DNA of 64,000 bases. Source: Pseudomonas sp. Z8(2022) (GTDB lineage Bacteria > Pseudomonadota > Gammaproteobacteria > Pseudomonadales > Pseudomonadaceae). This document shows, in pieces, positions 48,393 through 56,718 of this stretch (position 1 is the stretch's first letter; each line of letters opens with the position of its first letter). The notes under the pieces were generated by a model. The model saw nothing but the letters and a program-made list of their open reading frames with translations. It had not been told where the DNA came from and did not search any database. Made by a program: the position numbers and the translations under genes. The stretch covers positions 744,001 through 808,000 of the forward strand of contig NZ_CP107549.1 in NCBI RefSeq assembly GCF_025837155.1, written 5' to 3'.

Positions 48393-49424
48393 TCATTTGC
48401 CGGCGTCGAGCACCACGCGATAGCGCGCCTTGCCGCTGCGCAGATGGTCGATGGCCGCGTTCACCTGGCTCATGGGGAAGTGCTCGACCTGCGGCAGGAT
48501 CTGGTGCCGTGCGCAGAACTCGAGCATGGTCGCCATGGTTTTCGGCGAGCCCACCGGCGAGCCGGACAGGCTCTTCTGCTGCGGGATCAGGTTGAATACA
48601 TGCACCGGGATGGCGCTGGGCACGATGCCGACGAAGTGCAGGCGCCCCTTGCCGCGCAGGGTGCCGAGCAGGGCGAGCCAGTCGAGATCGGCGCTGGCGG
48701 TGACCAGGAGGAAATCCAGGGTGCCGGCGATCGTCTTCATCGCCGCGCTGTCGGTGGAGGCCACCACCTTGTGCGCGCCCAGGCGCCGGGCTTCGTCCTG
48801 CTTGTTCAGCGACGAGGTGAAGGCTGTCACCTCGCAGCCCCAGGCATTGAGAAAGCGCAGCGCCAGGTGGCCGAGGCCGCCGATGCCGACCACTCCGACG
48901 CGGTCGGTGGGCTTGACGTCGAACTCCAGCAGCGGGCTGAACACCGTGGAACCGGCGCAGAACAGCGGGCCGACCAGCGCCGGGTCGAGGCCGTCGGGCA
49001 GCGGCACGGCCCAGGCCCAGTGCGAGCGCAGGCGATCGGCAAAGCCGCCGTGGCTGCCGACGATGGTTGGCTGCACCGACCGGCACAGCTGATGCGAGCC
49101 TTCCATGCACGAGCCGCAGTGCATGCAGCTGCCCTTGTACCAGCCGATGCCGACACGCTGGCCCAGCTTGAGCCCGCGCGCCTGCTCGCCGAGACGGACG
49201 ATGGTGCCGACCACCTCATGGCCGGGGATGAAGGGGTAGCGGGCATTGCCCCATTCGTTGTCGATCATCGACTGGTCGGAATGGCAGATGCCGCAATATT
49301 CCACCGCCACTTCCGCCTCTTCGGCGCCTAGCGGGCCGGGATCGTAGCTCAGGCGTTCCAGTGGTGCCTTGGGGGCGGTGGCGGCCCAGCCGGTAAAGGT
49401 GGCGAGTTCGGGGCTGTTGCTCAT
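48393..49424 (-). CDS. Zinc-dependent alcohol dehydrogenase (cinnamyl-alcohol-dehydrogenase type)
   Basis: The 343-residue MDR enzyme has the catalytic-zinc segment EYCGICHSDQSMIDNEWG, the GHEVVGTIVRLG block, structural-zinc cysteines (CMHCGSCMEGSHQLC), and the cofactor motif GVVGIGGLGHLAL. It resembles YahK/AdhC-like broad-range, NADP-preferring aldehyde reductases. The start is ATG 49424 (MSNSPELATF). It stands alone between the GNAT gene and rluE. Confidence 0.92.
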   Translation of the reverse strand: MSNSPELATFTGWAATAPKAPLERLSYDPGPLGAEEAEVAVEYCGICHSDQSMIDNEWGNARYPFIPGHEVVGTIVRLGEQARGLKLGQRVGIGWYKGSCMHCGSCMEGSHQLCRSVQPTIVGSHGGFADRLRSHWAWAVPLPDGLDPALVGPLFCAGSTVFSPLLEFDVKPTDRVGVVGIGGLGHLALRFLNAWGCEVTAFTSSLNKQDEARRLGAHKVVASTDSAAMKTIAGTLDFLLVTASADLDWLALLGTLRGKGRLHFVGIVPSAIPVHVFNLIPQQKSLSGSPVGSPKTMATMLEFCARHQILPQVEHFPMSQVNAAIDHLRSGKARYRVVLDAGK

Positions 49425-49546
49425 GGACGGCTCCTCGATGCTGGGGTGAATCAGCAGCTTAGCCTGTCTGGCGGGGCGTGTAAGAACCATCAGCGTCGCT
49501 TATCGTGAGTTACACTGCGCAGCCCAGTTCCGCCGAAGCTCGCCGC

Positions 49547-50167
49547 ATGTCTCGCCCTCGTCCTCCCGCCAATCGCCGTCCTGCGGTACCTCGCCGCGTG
49601 GCCAAGGCGCCGCCTGCGCAGCCGCGCCTGCTGCTGCTGAACAAGCCATTCGATGTGCTCACCCAGTTCAACGACGAGCAGGGCCGCGCCACGCTCAAGG
49701 ATTTTGTCGATGTGTCTGGCGTCTACCCGGCCGGGCGCCTGGATCGCGACAGCGAGGGTCTGTTGCTGCTGACCAACGACGGGCGCCTGCAGGCGCGTAT
49801 CGCCGATCCCAGGCACAAGTTGCCTAAGACCTACTGGGTGCAGGTAGAGGGTGAGCCGAGCGACGAACAGCTGCAGCAGCTGCGCGATGGTGTGAAGCTC
49901 AATGATGGCCCGACGCTGCCGGCCGAGGCGCGGCGCCTGGACGAGCCCGAGCTGTGGGAGCGCAACCCGCCGGTGCGCTTTCGCAAGAGCGTGCCGACCG
50001 CCTGGCTGGAGCTGGTGATCCGCGAGGGACGCAACCGCCAGGTGCGGCGCATGACCGCCGCCGTCGGCCTGCCCACACTGCGCCTGGTGCGCGTGGCCAT
50101 CGGCCCCTGGCGCCTGGACGGGCTGCCGCCGGGGCAGTGGCGCGAGTTACCGCCCCGGTTGGACTGA
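49547..50167 (+). CDS. rluE: 23S rRNA pseudouridine(2457) synthase
   Basis: RluE isomerises U2457 of 23S rRNA. The ~206-residue RsuA-family protein lacks the S4 domain and has [14 protein letters not shown], the catalytic [15 protein letters not shown] with Asp, and [22 protein letters not shown] (in parts: GRNRQVRRM). The ATG at 49547 follows a basic Arg/Pro-rich extension typical of the family; a GTG at 49505 is possible. Confidence 0.93.
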   Translation: MSRPRPPANRRPAVPRRVAKAPPAQPRLLLLNKPFDVLTQFNDEQGRATLKDFVDVSGVYPAGRLDRDSEGLLLLTNDGRLQARIADPRHKLPKTYWVQVEGEPSDEQLQQLRDGVKLNDGPTLPAEARRLDEPELWERNPPVRFRKSVPTAWLELVIREGRNRQVRRMTAAVGLPTLRLVRVAIGPWRLDGLPPGQWRELPPRLD

Positions 50168-50214
50168 TATCGGGCGATTTGTCGCAGAGGCAGCCCGGGC
50201 GAGCATGATCTGAG

Positions 50215-50607
50215 TCAATAACCGGCCTTGATCACGGCGATACCTTTGTTCAGCACCTCGCGCCAGGCCTGACGCACATCCGCGTTGCACTCCTTGTCGT
50301 GTTCGCTGATGGTCAGCAGCAGCGCGTCGAGCCACAGGTCGTACAGTTCAGGGCGGATGTCCAGATGCTGGCGCGAGTGCGACTCGCCGAGGGCGCGCAG
50401 CTTGGTGTCGGGCATGCCGCGCGCGTGCATCACCAGGTTCATGATGCCCTGGCGCAGCAGCTGCTTTTGCGCGCTCATGTCGGTGTCGGTGAATTTTTCG
50501 CGGATCAGCGGCGAGCTGGCGAGGAAGTGGCGGTAGAAATCGTCGAAGAAGGTGACGCTGGCGCAGCAGCGTCCATAGCTCTGCATCACCAGATTGGCGG
50601 CGCTCAT
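50215..50607 (-). CDS. Single-domain globin
   Basis: A 130-residue globin-fold protein. The B/C region (FFDDFYRHFLASSPLIREKF) and the likely proximal His in LGESHSRQHLDI support heme binding. It looks like a protoglobin- or FHb-like bacterial globin rather than a truncated group II form. A role in oxygen or nitric-oxide handling is inferred from the family. It has no neighbour that fixes its job. Confidence 0.82.
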   Translation of the reverse strand: MSAANLVMQSYGRCCASVTFFDDFYRHFLASSPLIREKFTDTDMSAQKQLLRQGIMNLVMHARGMPDTKLRALGESHSRQHLDIRPELYDLWLDALLLTISEHDKECNADVRQAWREVLNKGIAVIKAGY

Positions 50608-50699
50608 GTGTAACTCCTTGAGTGGGCAGCCGGACGCATCGAGGCGGCGGCCTGGAGGGAATCAGACGTTCTGTGCGGAAGCGGGGGTACGGTGATCGC

Positions 50700-50918
50700 T
50701 CAACCGTGAATGCCGCGTGCGGTCTCGATGATGTAGGTGATGATCGGTTTGGCCAGGAAGGCGAACAGGCACAGACCCAGGCCAAGGAACAGGATCGCGG
50801 TTCCCAGGCGGCCTGCCTTGGACTTCTTCGCCAGATCCCAGATGATGAAGAACATGAACAGGATCAGTCCGCCCACCAGGACGTACATCATCAACGCTTC
50901 GAATTGTTCGGTTTCCAT
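50700..50918 (-). CDS. DUF2788 family small membrane protein
   Basis: A 72-residue protein (METEQFEALMMYVLVGGLIL...) with two transmembrane segments (YVLVGGLILFMFFIIWDL and TAILFLGLGLCLFAFLA) joined by a Lys-rich loop. It matches the DUF2788 family of gammaproteobacteria; the function is unknown. GAGGCACC lies just before the ATG. Confidence 0.87.
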   Translation of the reverse strand: METEQFEALMMYVLVGGLILFMFFIIWDLAKKSKAGRLGTAILFLGLGLCLFAFLAKPIITYIIETARGIHG

Positions 50919-51008
50919 GGTGCCTCGGGATTCGGACGGAAAACGCAGGGCGGGGATTATACGCGCCCTGGCTTTGACCGCAGCATGAACCGTTCAATCC
51001 TGCGACTA

Positions 51009-51488
51009 TCAGTCGCGCAGATGCTGCAACGGCAACTGCGTGCTGGACAGAATCTGCTGCAGCACGAAGCTTGAACGTACGCTGGAGACGCCTTCGATTC
51101 GGGTCAGGGTGCCGAGTAGCAGTTTCTGGTAATGATCCATGTCCGGCACCACCACCTTGAGCTGATAGTCGGCGTCCATCCCGGTCACCAGGCAGCATTC
51201 CAGCACCTCCGGGCATTTGCGTATCTCTTCCTGGAAATGTTCGAAGCGCTCCGGCGTATGTCGGTCCATGCCGATCAGTACGTAGGCGGTCAGGCTCAGG
51301 CCGAGCTTCTTTCGGTCGAGCAGGGCGACCTGTCCGATGATGTAGCCATCGTCCTCCAGCTGCTTGACGCGACGCGAGCAGGGCGAGGGCGACAGGCCGA
51401 TGCGCTCGGCCAGTTCCTGATTGGACAGGGCGGCGTTGCGCTGCAATTCGCCGAGAATGTTCAGGTCGTAACGGTCGAGTTTGTCCAT
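51009..51488 (-). CDS. Lrp/AsnC family transcriptional regulator
   Basis: The 159-residue protein has the N-terminal HTH (LDRYDLNILGELQRNAALSN, ELAERIGLSPSPCSRRVKQL) and the C-terminal RAM/ACT-like sensing domain (VLECCLVTGMDADYQLKVVV). Such regulators sense amino acids and often regulate divergent genes. Here the divergent side carries no ORF but an AT-rich region with an ATTGCG...CGCAAT repeat and the proposed small RNA, which may be its target. Confidence 0.93.
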   Translation of the reverse strand: MDKLDRYDLNILGELQRNAALSNQELAERIGLSPSPCSRRVKQLEDDGYIIGQVALLDRKKLGLSLTAYVLIGMDRHTPERFEHFQEEIRKCPEVLECCLVTGMDADYQLKVVVPDMDHYQKLLLGTLTRIEGVSSVRSSFVLQQILSSTQLPLQHLRD

Positions 51489-51541
51489 TTTTTCACTTGG
51501 CCTTTATTGGGTTGCTGTAAATAGTGATCCTTTGGTGATTA

Positions 51542-51579
51542 ATTGCGCAAGAGGTTGAATGGAAAGCAATATTCGCAAT
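51542..51579. promoter_or_regulatory. AT-rich inverted repeat upstream of lrp and the RNA candidate
   Basis: ATTGCG (51542-51547) and CGCAAT (51574-51579) are inverted arms 26 bases apart in an AT-rich stretch. A TTGAAT followed 17 bases later by ATCTTA could be a weak forward promoter. It fits an operator for the divergent Lrp-family regulator and a promoter for the RNA at 51.6 kb. Confidence 0.4.
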
Positions 51580-51619
51580 CTTATTTCAGCGCGGCAGGCG
51601 TAAGCTTTCTCTCAGTTTC

Positions 51620-51796
51620 ACGGCCCGGACGAAAAGTCCTACCGGCCTCGCCCAACCAGGTGAGCCAGCGCCGACGGTCCTACCGGATCGCACCGGCACC
51701 CGGGTCCGCACTGCCCAACCAGGCAGGCGACGAAAGCGGCGACAACATCGCCAGCACCGGACAGATTCCCGAAGGGGGCCGCAAGGCCCCTTTTTT
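51620..51796 (+). ncRNA. Candidate structured small RNA
   Basis: Between lrp (reverse) and the CDF gene (reverse) is a forward stretch with successive short hairpins: GGAC-GAAAA-GTCC (51627-51639), CTCGCC-CAACCA-GGTGAG (51647-51664), CGGT-CCT-ACCG (51675-51685), CTGCC-CAACCA-GGCAG (51711-51726), GGCGA-CAACA-TCGCC (51738-51752). It ends in a strong T-tailed terminator. Two stems show the identical loop CAACCA, and GTCCTACCGG occurs twice. An ORF (51543-52139) can be read through it but runs past the terminator into an antisense gene. I do not recognise an Rfam family with certainty. Confidence 0.55.
51772..51796 (+). terminator. Rho-independent terminator (forward strand)
   Basis: AAGGGGGCC - GCAA - GGCCCCTTT makes a 9-bp stem with one wobble and is followed by a six-T run. 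The reverse strand has no T run, so it acts on a forward transcript, for which no protein gene exists upstream. Confidence 0.88.
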
Positions 51797-51843
51797 ATTG
51801 CCCGACGCTTTTGCTCGAGTGCAGAAGGGCCCGAGCCGGTTGG

Positions 51844-52725
51844 TCAGTGTCGGACCACTTCCTGCGGGTCGGCATGTACCAGCACTTCGGCACGTGGATA
51901 GTGCTCATGGATGGCCTTTTCCACTTCGACGCAATGGGCGTGAGCCACGGACAGGCTCATGTCGCCCGGCAGTTCCAGGTGCAGCTGGACGAACCAGCGC
52001 GTTCCGGAAATGCGCGTGCGCAGATCGTGCGCGCCGAGAACGCCCGGCACCGATGTGGCCAGCACGTACATGTGCTGGGTGGTTTCGCCGGGCAGTTCTT
52101 CGTCCATCAGCACGGCAATCGCGCCGCGCACGATGCTGATGGCACTCCAGAAGATGTAGAGGGCGATGCCGATGGCGAAGATCGCATCCATCTGTTGCCA
52201 GCCGAAGTGGGTCAGCAGGAGGGCCAGCAGGATGCTGCTGTTGAGCAGGATGTCGGAGCGGTAGTGCAGCGAGTCGGCGTGGACGGCGGTGGAGCCGGTT
52301 TCGCGCACCACCTTGCGCTGGAACATCAGCAGGGCGACGGTCAGCGCCAGCGACAGCAGCATGACGGCGATGCCGACACCTTCGGCTTCCAGTGGTTGCG
52401 GTGATTGCAGACGTTCGATGCCCTGCAGGCCGATGAGCACGGCGCTGACACCGATGAACAGTGCCTGGCCCAGACCTGCCAGCGCTTCAGCCTTGCCATG
52501 GCCGTAGCGGTGATCTTCGTCAGCCGGGCGCAGGGCGAAGTGCACGGCGATCAGGTTGATCAGCGAGGCGGCACTGTCGAGCAATGAATCGGTAAGGCCC
52601 GCCAGTAGGCTGACCGAGCCACTCAGCCACCAGGCGATCGCCTTGGCCAGCACCAGCGTCAGCGCCACGGCCAGCGCTGCGCGGGTGGCCAGGCGCATCA
52701 GCCTGGCATGCTGCGCGCTGTGCAT
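51844..52725 (-). CDS. Cation diffusion facilitator family metal transporter (FieF-like)
   Basis: The 293-residue antiporter has six transmembrane segments and the metal-site motifs LLAGLTDSLLDSAASL (DxxxD) and HADSLHYRSDILLN (HxxxD), with HRYGHGKAEALAGL between helices. The cytoplasmic C-terminal domain includes HLELPGDMSLSVAHAHCVEVE. It exports divalent metals such as iron or zinc by proton exchange; the metal cannot be fixed from sequence. It is four bases downstream of the small lipoprotein gene. Confidence 0.92.
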   Translation of the reverse strand: MHSAQHARLMRLATRAALAVALTLVLAKAIAWWLSGSVSLLAGLTDSLLDSAASLINLIAVHFALRPADEDHRYGHGKAEALAGLGQALFIGVSAVLIGLQGIERLQSPQPLEAEGVGIAVMLLSLALTVALLMFQRKVVRETGSTAVHADSLHYRSDILLNSSILLALLLTHFGWQQMDAIFAIGIALYIFWSAISIVRGAIAVLMDEELPGETTQHMYVLATSVPGVLGAHDLRTRISGTRWFVQLHLELPGDMSLSVAHAHCVEVEKAIHEHYPRAEVLVHADPQEVVRH

Positions 52726-52729
52726 CGGT

Positions 52730-53149
52730 TCAGGCAGCCGGGCGCAGGCCGTAGGCGGCCAGTTGCTCGGCGCTGCCGCTGTGCTGGATCAGGCGTGGAT
52801 CGTCGAGCGGCAACTGATGGCCGGTGCTGGTTTCGATCAGGGTCTTGAGCGCGTACTGATCGACCTTGCCGTCATTGCCGATCAGCTGCTTGAGCTGTTG
52901 CGGATCGACCTGCGCGGTCTGGCCTTCGGGCAGGTAGATGGCGCCGGTGGCGAAGTCCACGGCAAAGGCGATCAGTCCGGGGATCACGTAGAAGAGAATG
53001 CCGATGGCGTTGGCCCCGGCGATTACCGGGTCGATCCGGCCTTCGATCTGGCCCCGGCGATCCGGGTAGAAGATCGAGCCGCAGGCGGTCAGTTGGGTAA
53101 GCAGAGTAGCGGCCATGACGCCGGCAATTACGCGGGATTTCGTGCGCAT
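52730..53149 (-). CDS. Small lipoprotein
   Basis: A 139-residue lipoprotein: signal with lipobox LLTQLTAC (Cys ~23), then GSIFYPDRRGQIEGRIDP, one hydrophobic segment (GILFYVIPGLIAFAVDF), and a soluble C-terminus. Homologues in pseudomonads sit in the same place before hrpB and have sometimes been labelled as polyribonucleotide nucleotidyltransferase, which the sequence does not support. GGAGGT precedes the start. It is co-oriented with the CDF gene. Confidence 0.8.
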   Translation of the reverse strand: MRTKSRVIAGVMAATLLTQLTACGSIFYPDRRGQIEGRIDPVIAGANAIGILFYVIPGLIAFAVDFATGAIYLPEGQTAQVDPQQLKQLIGNDGKVDQYALKTLIETSTGHQLPLDDPRLIQHSGSAEQLAAYGLRPAA

Positions 53150-53268
53150 GAGCACCTCCAGAAAAAGTGGCGCAACTATAGCAGTTCGCCATTGCAAAGC
53201 CCCAAGTGGCGGGCGGTTGTCAATAAGACCTGCGGCGGCGCAGGCGGTTCTGCAGATGGAGGCTGCTC

Positions 53269-53274
53269 TATAAT
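53269..53274 (+). promoter_or_regulatory. Candidate -10 box for hrpB
   Basis: TATAAT sits 20 bases before the hrpB start, in the 145-base gap between the divergent lipoprotein gene and hrpB. No good -35 is visible. The short leader would place transcription start about ten bases before the ribosome binding site. Confidence 0.45.
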
Positions 53275-53294
53275 CGCCGGCCTGCTGTGGAGAA

Positions 53295-55832
53295 ATGATG
53301 AACACCCTGCCGATCGACGCCCTGTTACCCGCCCTGCGCGACGCCTTGAGCGAGCGCCACGAAGTCGTACTCGAGGCACCGCCGGGGGCGGGCAAGACCA
53401 CCCGTGTACCGCTGGCATTGCTCGATGCGCCCTGGCTGGCCGGACAGAAGATCCTCATGCTCGAACCACGCCGGCTGGCGGCGCGCGCTGCGGCCGAGCG
53501 CCTGGCCAGCGAGCTGGGCGAGCGGGTCGGCGAGACGGTCGGCTATCGCATTCGTCTGGACAGCAAGGTAGGGCCGAACACCCGTATCGAGGTGGTCACC
53601 GAGGGCATCCTGGCCCGGCGTCTGCAGGACGACCCGTCGCTGGACGGCGTCGGTCTGGTGATCTTCGACGAATTCCACGAACGCAGCCTGGATGCCGATC
53701 TGGCCCTGGCGCTGACGCTCAACGGGCGAGCCATGTTCCGCGGCTCGGACAGTGGCGAGGCGCCGCTCAAGGTGCTGCTGATGTCGGCCACTCTGGAGGG
53801 CGAACGCCTGGCCGCGTTGCTCGACGATGCTCCGGTGCTGCGCAGCGAAGGGCGCATGTTCCCGGTGGATATCCGCTGGGGAGCGCCGTTTCAGCCGGGG
53901 GAGTGGATCGAATCGCGTGTGCTGCAGACGGTGCAGCAGGCGTTGGCCGACGAGCCCGGCAGCGTGCTGGTGTTCCTGCCGGGCCAGGCGGAGATTCGCC
54001 GCGTGGCCGAGCAGCTGGGCGAGGTGCTGGCCGGCCGTGATGACATCCTGCTCTGCCCGCTGCATGGCGAGCTGGAACTGTCCGCCCAGCGTGCGGCCAT
54101 CGAGCTGGCGCCAGCGGGCAAACGCAAGGTGGTGCTGGCTACCAATATTGCCGAGACCAGCCTGACCATCGACGGTGTACGTGTGGTGGTCGATGCCGGC
54201 CTGGCGCGGGTGCCGCGCTTCGATCCGGCCAGCGGCATGACTCGCCTCGATACCCAGCGTATTTCCCGCGCCTCCGCCACCCAGCGCGCCGGGCGTGCGG
54301 GACGTCTGGCGCCGGGCGTGTGCTACCGCTTGTGGTCGCAGGTGCAGCACGATCAGCTCAGTGCCTATTCCGCTGCGGAGATCCTTCAGGCCGACCTGGC
54401 CGGGCTGGCCCTGCAGCTGCTGCGCTGGGGCGTCACGCCGCAGGAGCTGAGCTGGCTCGACATACCGCCGCCGGCCGCCTATGCCCAGGCCGTCGATCTG
54501 CTCGGCCGCCTCGGCGCGCTGGATGAGCGTGGTGCACTGAATGCTCATGGCCAGGCCATGGCCGAGCTGCCGAGCCATCCGCGTATCGCCCATCTGCTGC
54601 TGCGCGGTCAGATGCTGGGCCTCGGTGCGCTGGCCTGCGACCTGGCGGCGCTGCTCTCGGAACGTGACATCCTGCGTGGTGGCGGTGCCGACCTGCACAG
54701 TCGTCTGGCCTTGCTTGGCGGTGAAAGCCGCGCCGGGCGTTCGGCTCACGGTGGCGTGCAGCGCGCCCGGCAGCTGGCGTGGCAATTCCAGGGGCTGCTC
54801 AAGGGGCGGGCGGTGACCCAGGCCGTCGGCGATCCCGAGCACCCGCGCTGGCTCGGCTGCCTGCTGGCGTTCGCCTACCCCGACCGCATCGCGCAGCAGC
54901 GTCGTGCCGGCGGCGCCGACTACCGCCTGGCCAACGGCCGTGCGGCGCAGTTCGCCGAGGCCGATGCGCTGATGAAACACGAATGGCTGGTAGTGGCCGA
55001 CCTGGGCAGTCGCCAGGGCCAGCGCGAAGAGCGCATCTATCTCGCGGCTGACCTCGATCCGGCGCTGTTCGGGCGTGAGCTGGCCGAACAGGTGGAAACG
55101 CTGGATGTGCTCGACTGGGACGAGCGCGAGGGCGTGTTGCGTGCCGAACGCCAGCGCAAGGTCGGTGAACTGGTGCTGGAGCGCCAGGCGCTGGCCGCGC
55201 TGGACGAGGATGCCCGCTGTCGGGCGCTGGTCGGCCTGGTGCGGCGCAAGGGGCTGGAGCTGCTGCCCTGGACGCCGGCACTGCGCCAGTGGCAGGCGCG
55301 CGTGGCGCTGCTGCGCGAGCTGGACCTGCAGCAGCAGGGCCGGAGCGAATGGCCGGATCTGTCCGATGCAGCGCTGCTGGCCGGTCTGGAGCAGTGGCTG
55401 ACGCCCTATCTGGGCAAGGTCAGCCGCCTCAGCCATTTCGCCAGCCTCGACCTGCCGTCGATCCTGCAGACGCTGCTGCCCTGGCCGTTGCCGCAACGTC
55501 TCGACGAGCTGGCGCCCACGCATCTGCAGGTGCCGTCCGGCTCGCGCATCGCCATCGACTACACGGAGAACCCGCCGGTGCTTGCGGTGCGCCTGCAGGA
55601 GCTGTTCAGCCTGGCCGCCACGCCACGTATTGCCGGCGGCCGTCTCGGCCTCAAGTTGCACCTGCTGTCACCAGCGCGCAGGCCGGTGCAGGTGACTCAG
55701 GATCTGGCCAGCTTCTGGGCCAACACCTATGCCGAGGTGAAGAAGGATCTCAAGGGCCGTTACCCCAAGCATTACTGGCCGGACGACCCGCTGATCGCCG
55801 AACCCACCGCGCGGGCCAAGCCGAGAAAGTGA
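53295..55832 (+). CDS. hrpB: ATP-dependent helicase HrpB
   Basis: HrpB is a DEAH-type helicase of unknown substrate. The 845-residue protein has Walker A GAGKTTRVPLA (in LEAPPGAGKTTR), DEFH in VIFDEFHERSLDADLALAL (box II as DEFH), SAT in LLMSATLEG, ATNIAETSLTIDGV, and QRAGRAGR. The long C-terminal HrpB-specific domain is intact (PSGSRIAIDYTENPPVLAVR near the end). Two ATGs (53295, 53298) follow GGAGA; either may start. Confidence 0.95.
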   Translation: MMNTLPIDALLPALRDALSERHEVVLEAPPGAGKTTRVPLALLDAPWLAGQKILMLEPRRLAARAAAERLASELGERVGETVGYRIRLDSKVGPNTRIEVVTEGILARRLQDDPSLDGVGLVIFDEFHERSLDADLALALTLNGRAMFRGSDSGEAPLKVLLMSATLEGERLAALLDDAPVLRSEGRMFPVDIRWGAPFQPGEWIESRVLQTVQQALADEPGSVLVFLPGQAEIRRVAEQLGEVLAGRDDILLCPLHGELELSAQRAAIELAPAGKRKVVLATNIAETSLTIDGVRVVVDAGLARVPRFDPASGMTRLDTQRISRASATQRAGRAGRLAPGVCYRLWSQVQHDQLSAYSAAEILQADLAGLALQLLRWGVTPQELSWLDIPPPAAYAQAVDLLGRLGALDERGALNAHGQAMAELPSHPRIAHLLLRGQMLGLGALACDLAALLSERDILRGGGADLHSRLALLGGESRAGRSAHGGVQRARQLAWQFQGLLKGRAVTQAVGDPEHPRWLGCLLAFAYPDRIAQQRRAGGADYRLANGRAAQFAEADALMKHEWLVVADLGSRQGQREERIYLAADLDPALFGRELAEQVETLDVLDWDEREGVLRAERQRKVGELVLERQALAALDEDARCRALVGLVRRKGLELLPWTPALRQWQARVALLRELDLQQQGRSEWPDLSDAALLAGLEQWLTPYLGKVSRLSHFASLDLPSILQTLLPWPLPQRLDELAPTHLQVPSGSRIAIDYTENPPVLAVRLQELFSLAATPRIAGGRLGLKLHLLSPARRPVQVTQDLASFWANTYAEVKKDLKGRYPKHYWPDDPLIAEPTARAKPRK

Positions 55833-55935
55833 GGCGCTGAGCCTGAACCTCGGGCCGTTGCCCCCGGGCGATACTCATGTGCTGCGCATTGGCAGCCGGG
55901 GGCGAGCGCTGGCCTGGTTGTGCGGCGATTGAGGT

Positions 55936-56700
55936 TCAGTTCAGCCAGAGCGTCTCGCCGGAACCCTTCAACTGCTGATAGGCCCGGTCGAGGTCATCAC
56001 GCAGGCGTTCGGCCCCTGGTGCCTGGCGCGAGTAGATCAGCCGCAGCGGCAGGCGCTGTATCTCGACGAAGGGCAGTTCGCCCATGCCCAGCGTATACCT
56101 GGCTTGCTCGATGGGTGCCTGGTAGTCCAGCAGATAATCCCCGCGGCGGCGCTGCAGCATTTGCAGTGCGGAGGTATGGCTGGAGGTGTGGTGGCGGGTG
56201 ATATTGCGCGCCGGATCTTCCAGCCATTGGTTGACGTCCTGCCAGTAGCTGTAGCCGGTGATCAGGATCACCTCCCGATTGTTGAGGCCGTCCGGAATGC
56301 GCGGTGTCGGCGTGTCGCGGCGAAAGTACAGGTTGAGTGGGATTTCCCCCAGCAGGTATCTGCCTTCGAGTGTATGCCCGGCCAACTCCGGCTTGCCTGA
56401 TGCGCCAGCCCAGAGCTGTATGCTGCCGTCGAGCAGACCGTTGTAGAGGCGGGCGCCGGGGTAGGAGCGGAATTCGGCCTCGTAGCCTGCGGCATCGAGC
56501 AGACGCGCGGTGAGCTCGAGGCCCGAGCCACTGGCGCGCCCCTGATCGTCGGTATAGGCATAGGGCGGAAACTCGTAGTAACCGACATGAATGCGTTGCC
56601 TGGCCTCGGTCGCGTGAGCGGCCTGCAGGCAGAGCAGGGTGATGAATATCAGGCAGAAGAGTCTTGGCATGTGAGGCGCGGCCATGTGCCGTCTTTTCAT
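55936..56700 (-). CDS. Periplasmic substrate-binding protein (SBP_bac_3 family)
   Basis: The ~254-residue precursor has a Sec signal (LFCLIFITLLCLQAAHA) and the type 3 solute-binding fold: IHVGYYEFPPYAYTDDQGRA, GLELTARLLDAAGY, LLDGSIQLWAG. No ABC permease or sensor gene is adjacent, so it may be a stand-alone amino-acid-like binder. The start could be 56700, 56685 or 56670; the last gives the most typical signal peptide. The 103-base gap before it contains GCCCCCGG / CCGGGGGC arms but no supported gene. Confidence 0.82.
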   Translation of the reverse strand: MKRRHMAAPHMPRLFCLIFITLLCLQAAHATEARQRIHVGYYEFPPYAYTDDQGRASGSGLELTARLLDAAGYEAEFRSYPGARLYNGLLDGSIQLWAGASGKPELAGHTLEGRYLLGEIPLNLYFRRDTPTPRIPDGLNNREVILITGYSYWQDVNQWLEDPARNITRHHTSSHTSALQMLQRRRGDYLLDYQAPIEQARYTLGMGELPFVEIQRLPLRLIYSRQAPGAERLRDDLDRAYQQLKGSGETLWLN

Positions 56701-56718
56701 ACTTGCATGGAGCCCGGT

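Noticed and set aside
51543..52139. Forward 198-codon frame through the lrp-CDF gap
   Set aside because: It passes through a strong terminator and then runs antisense to the conserved CDF gene. The composition is Arg/Pro/Ser-rich without domains. The structured-RNA reading fits better.
52556..54040. 494-codon forward frame overlapping the CDF, lipoprotein and hrpB genes
   Set aside because: No motifs and conflicts with three supported genes.
55833..55935. Open frame after hrpB encoding LNLGPLPPGDTHVLRIGS... ending at 55931
   Set aside because: It has no ATG, GTG or TTG start outside hrpB, is about 30 codons long and carries no ribosome binding site. It may be a remnant, but I cannot support a gene.
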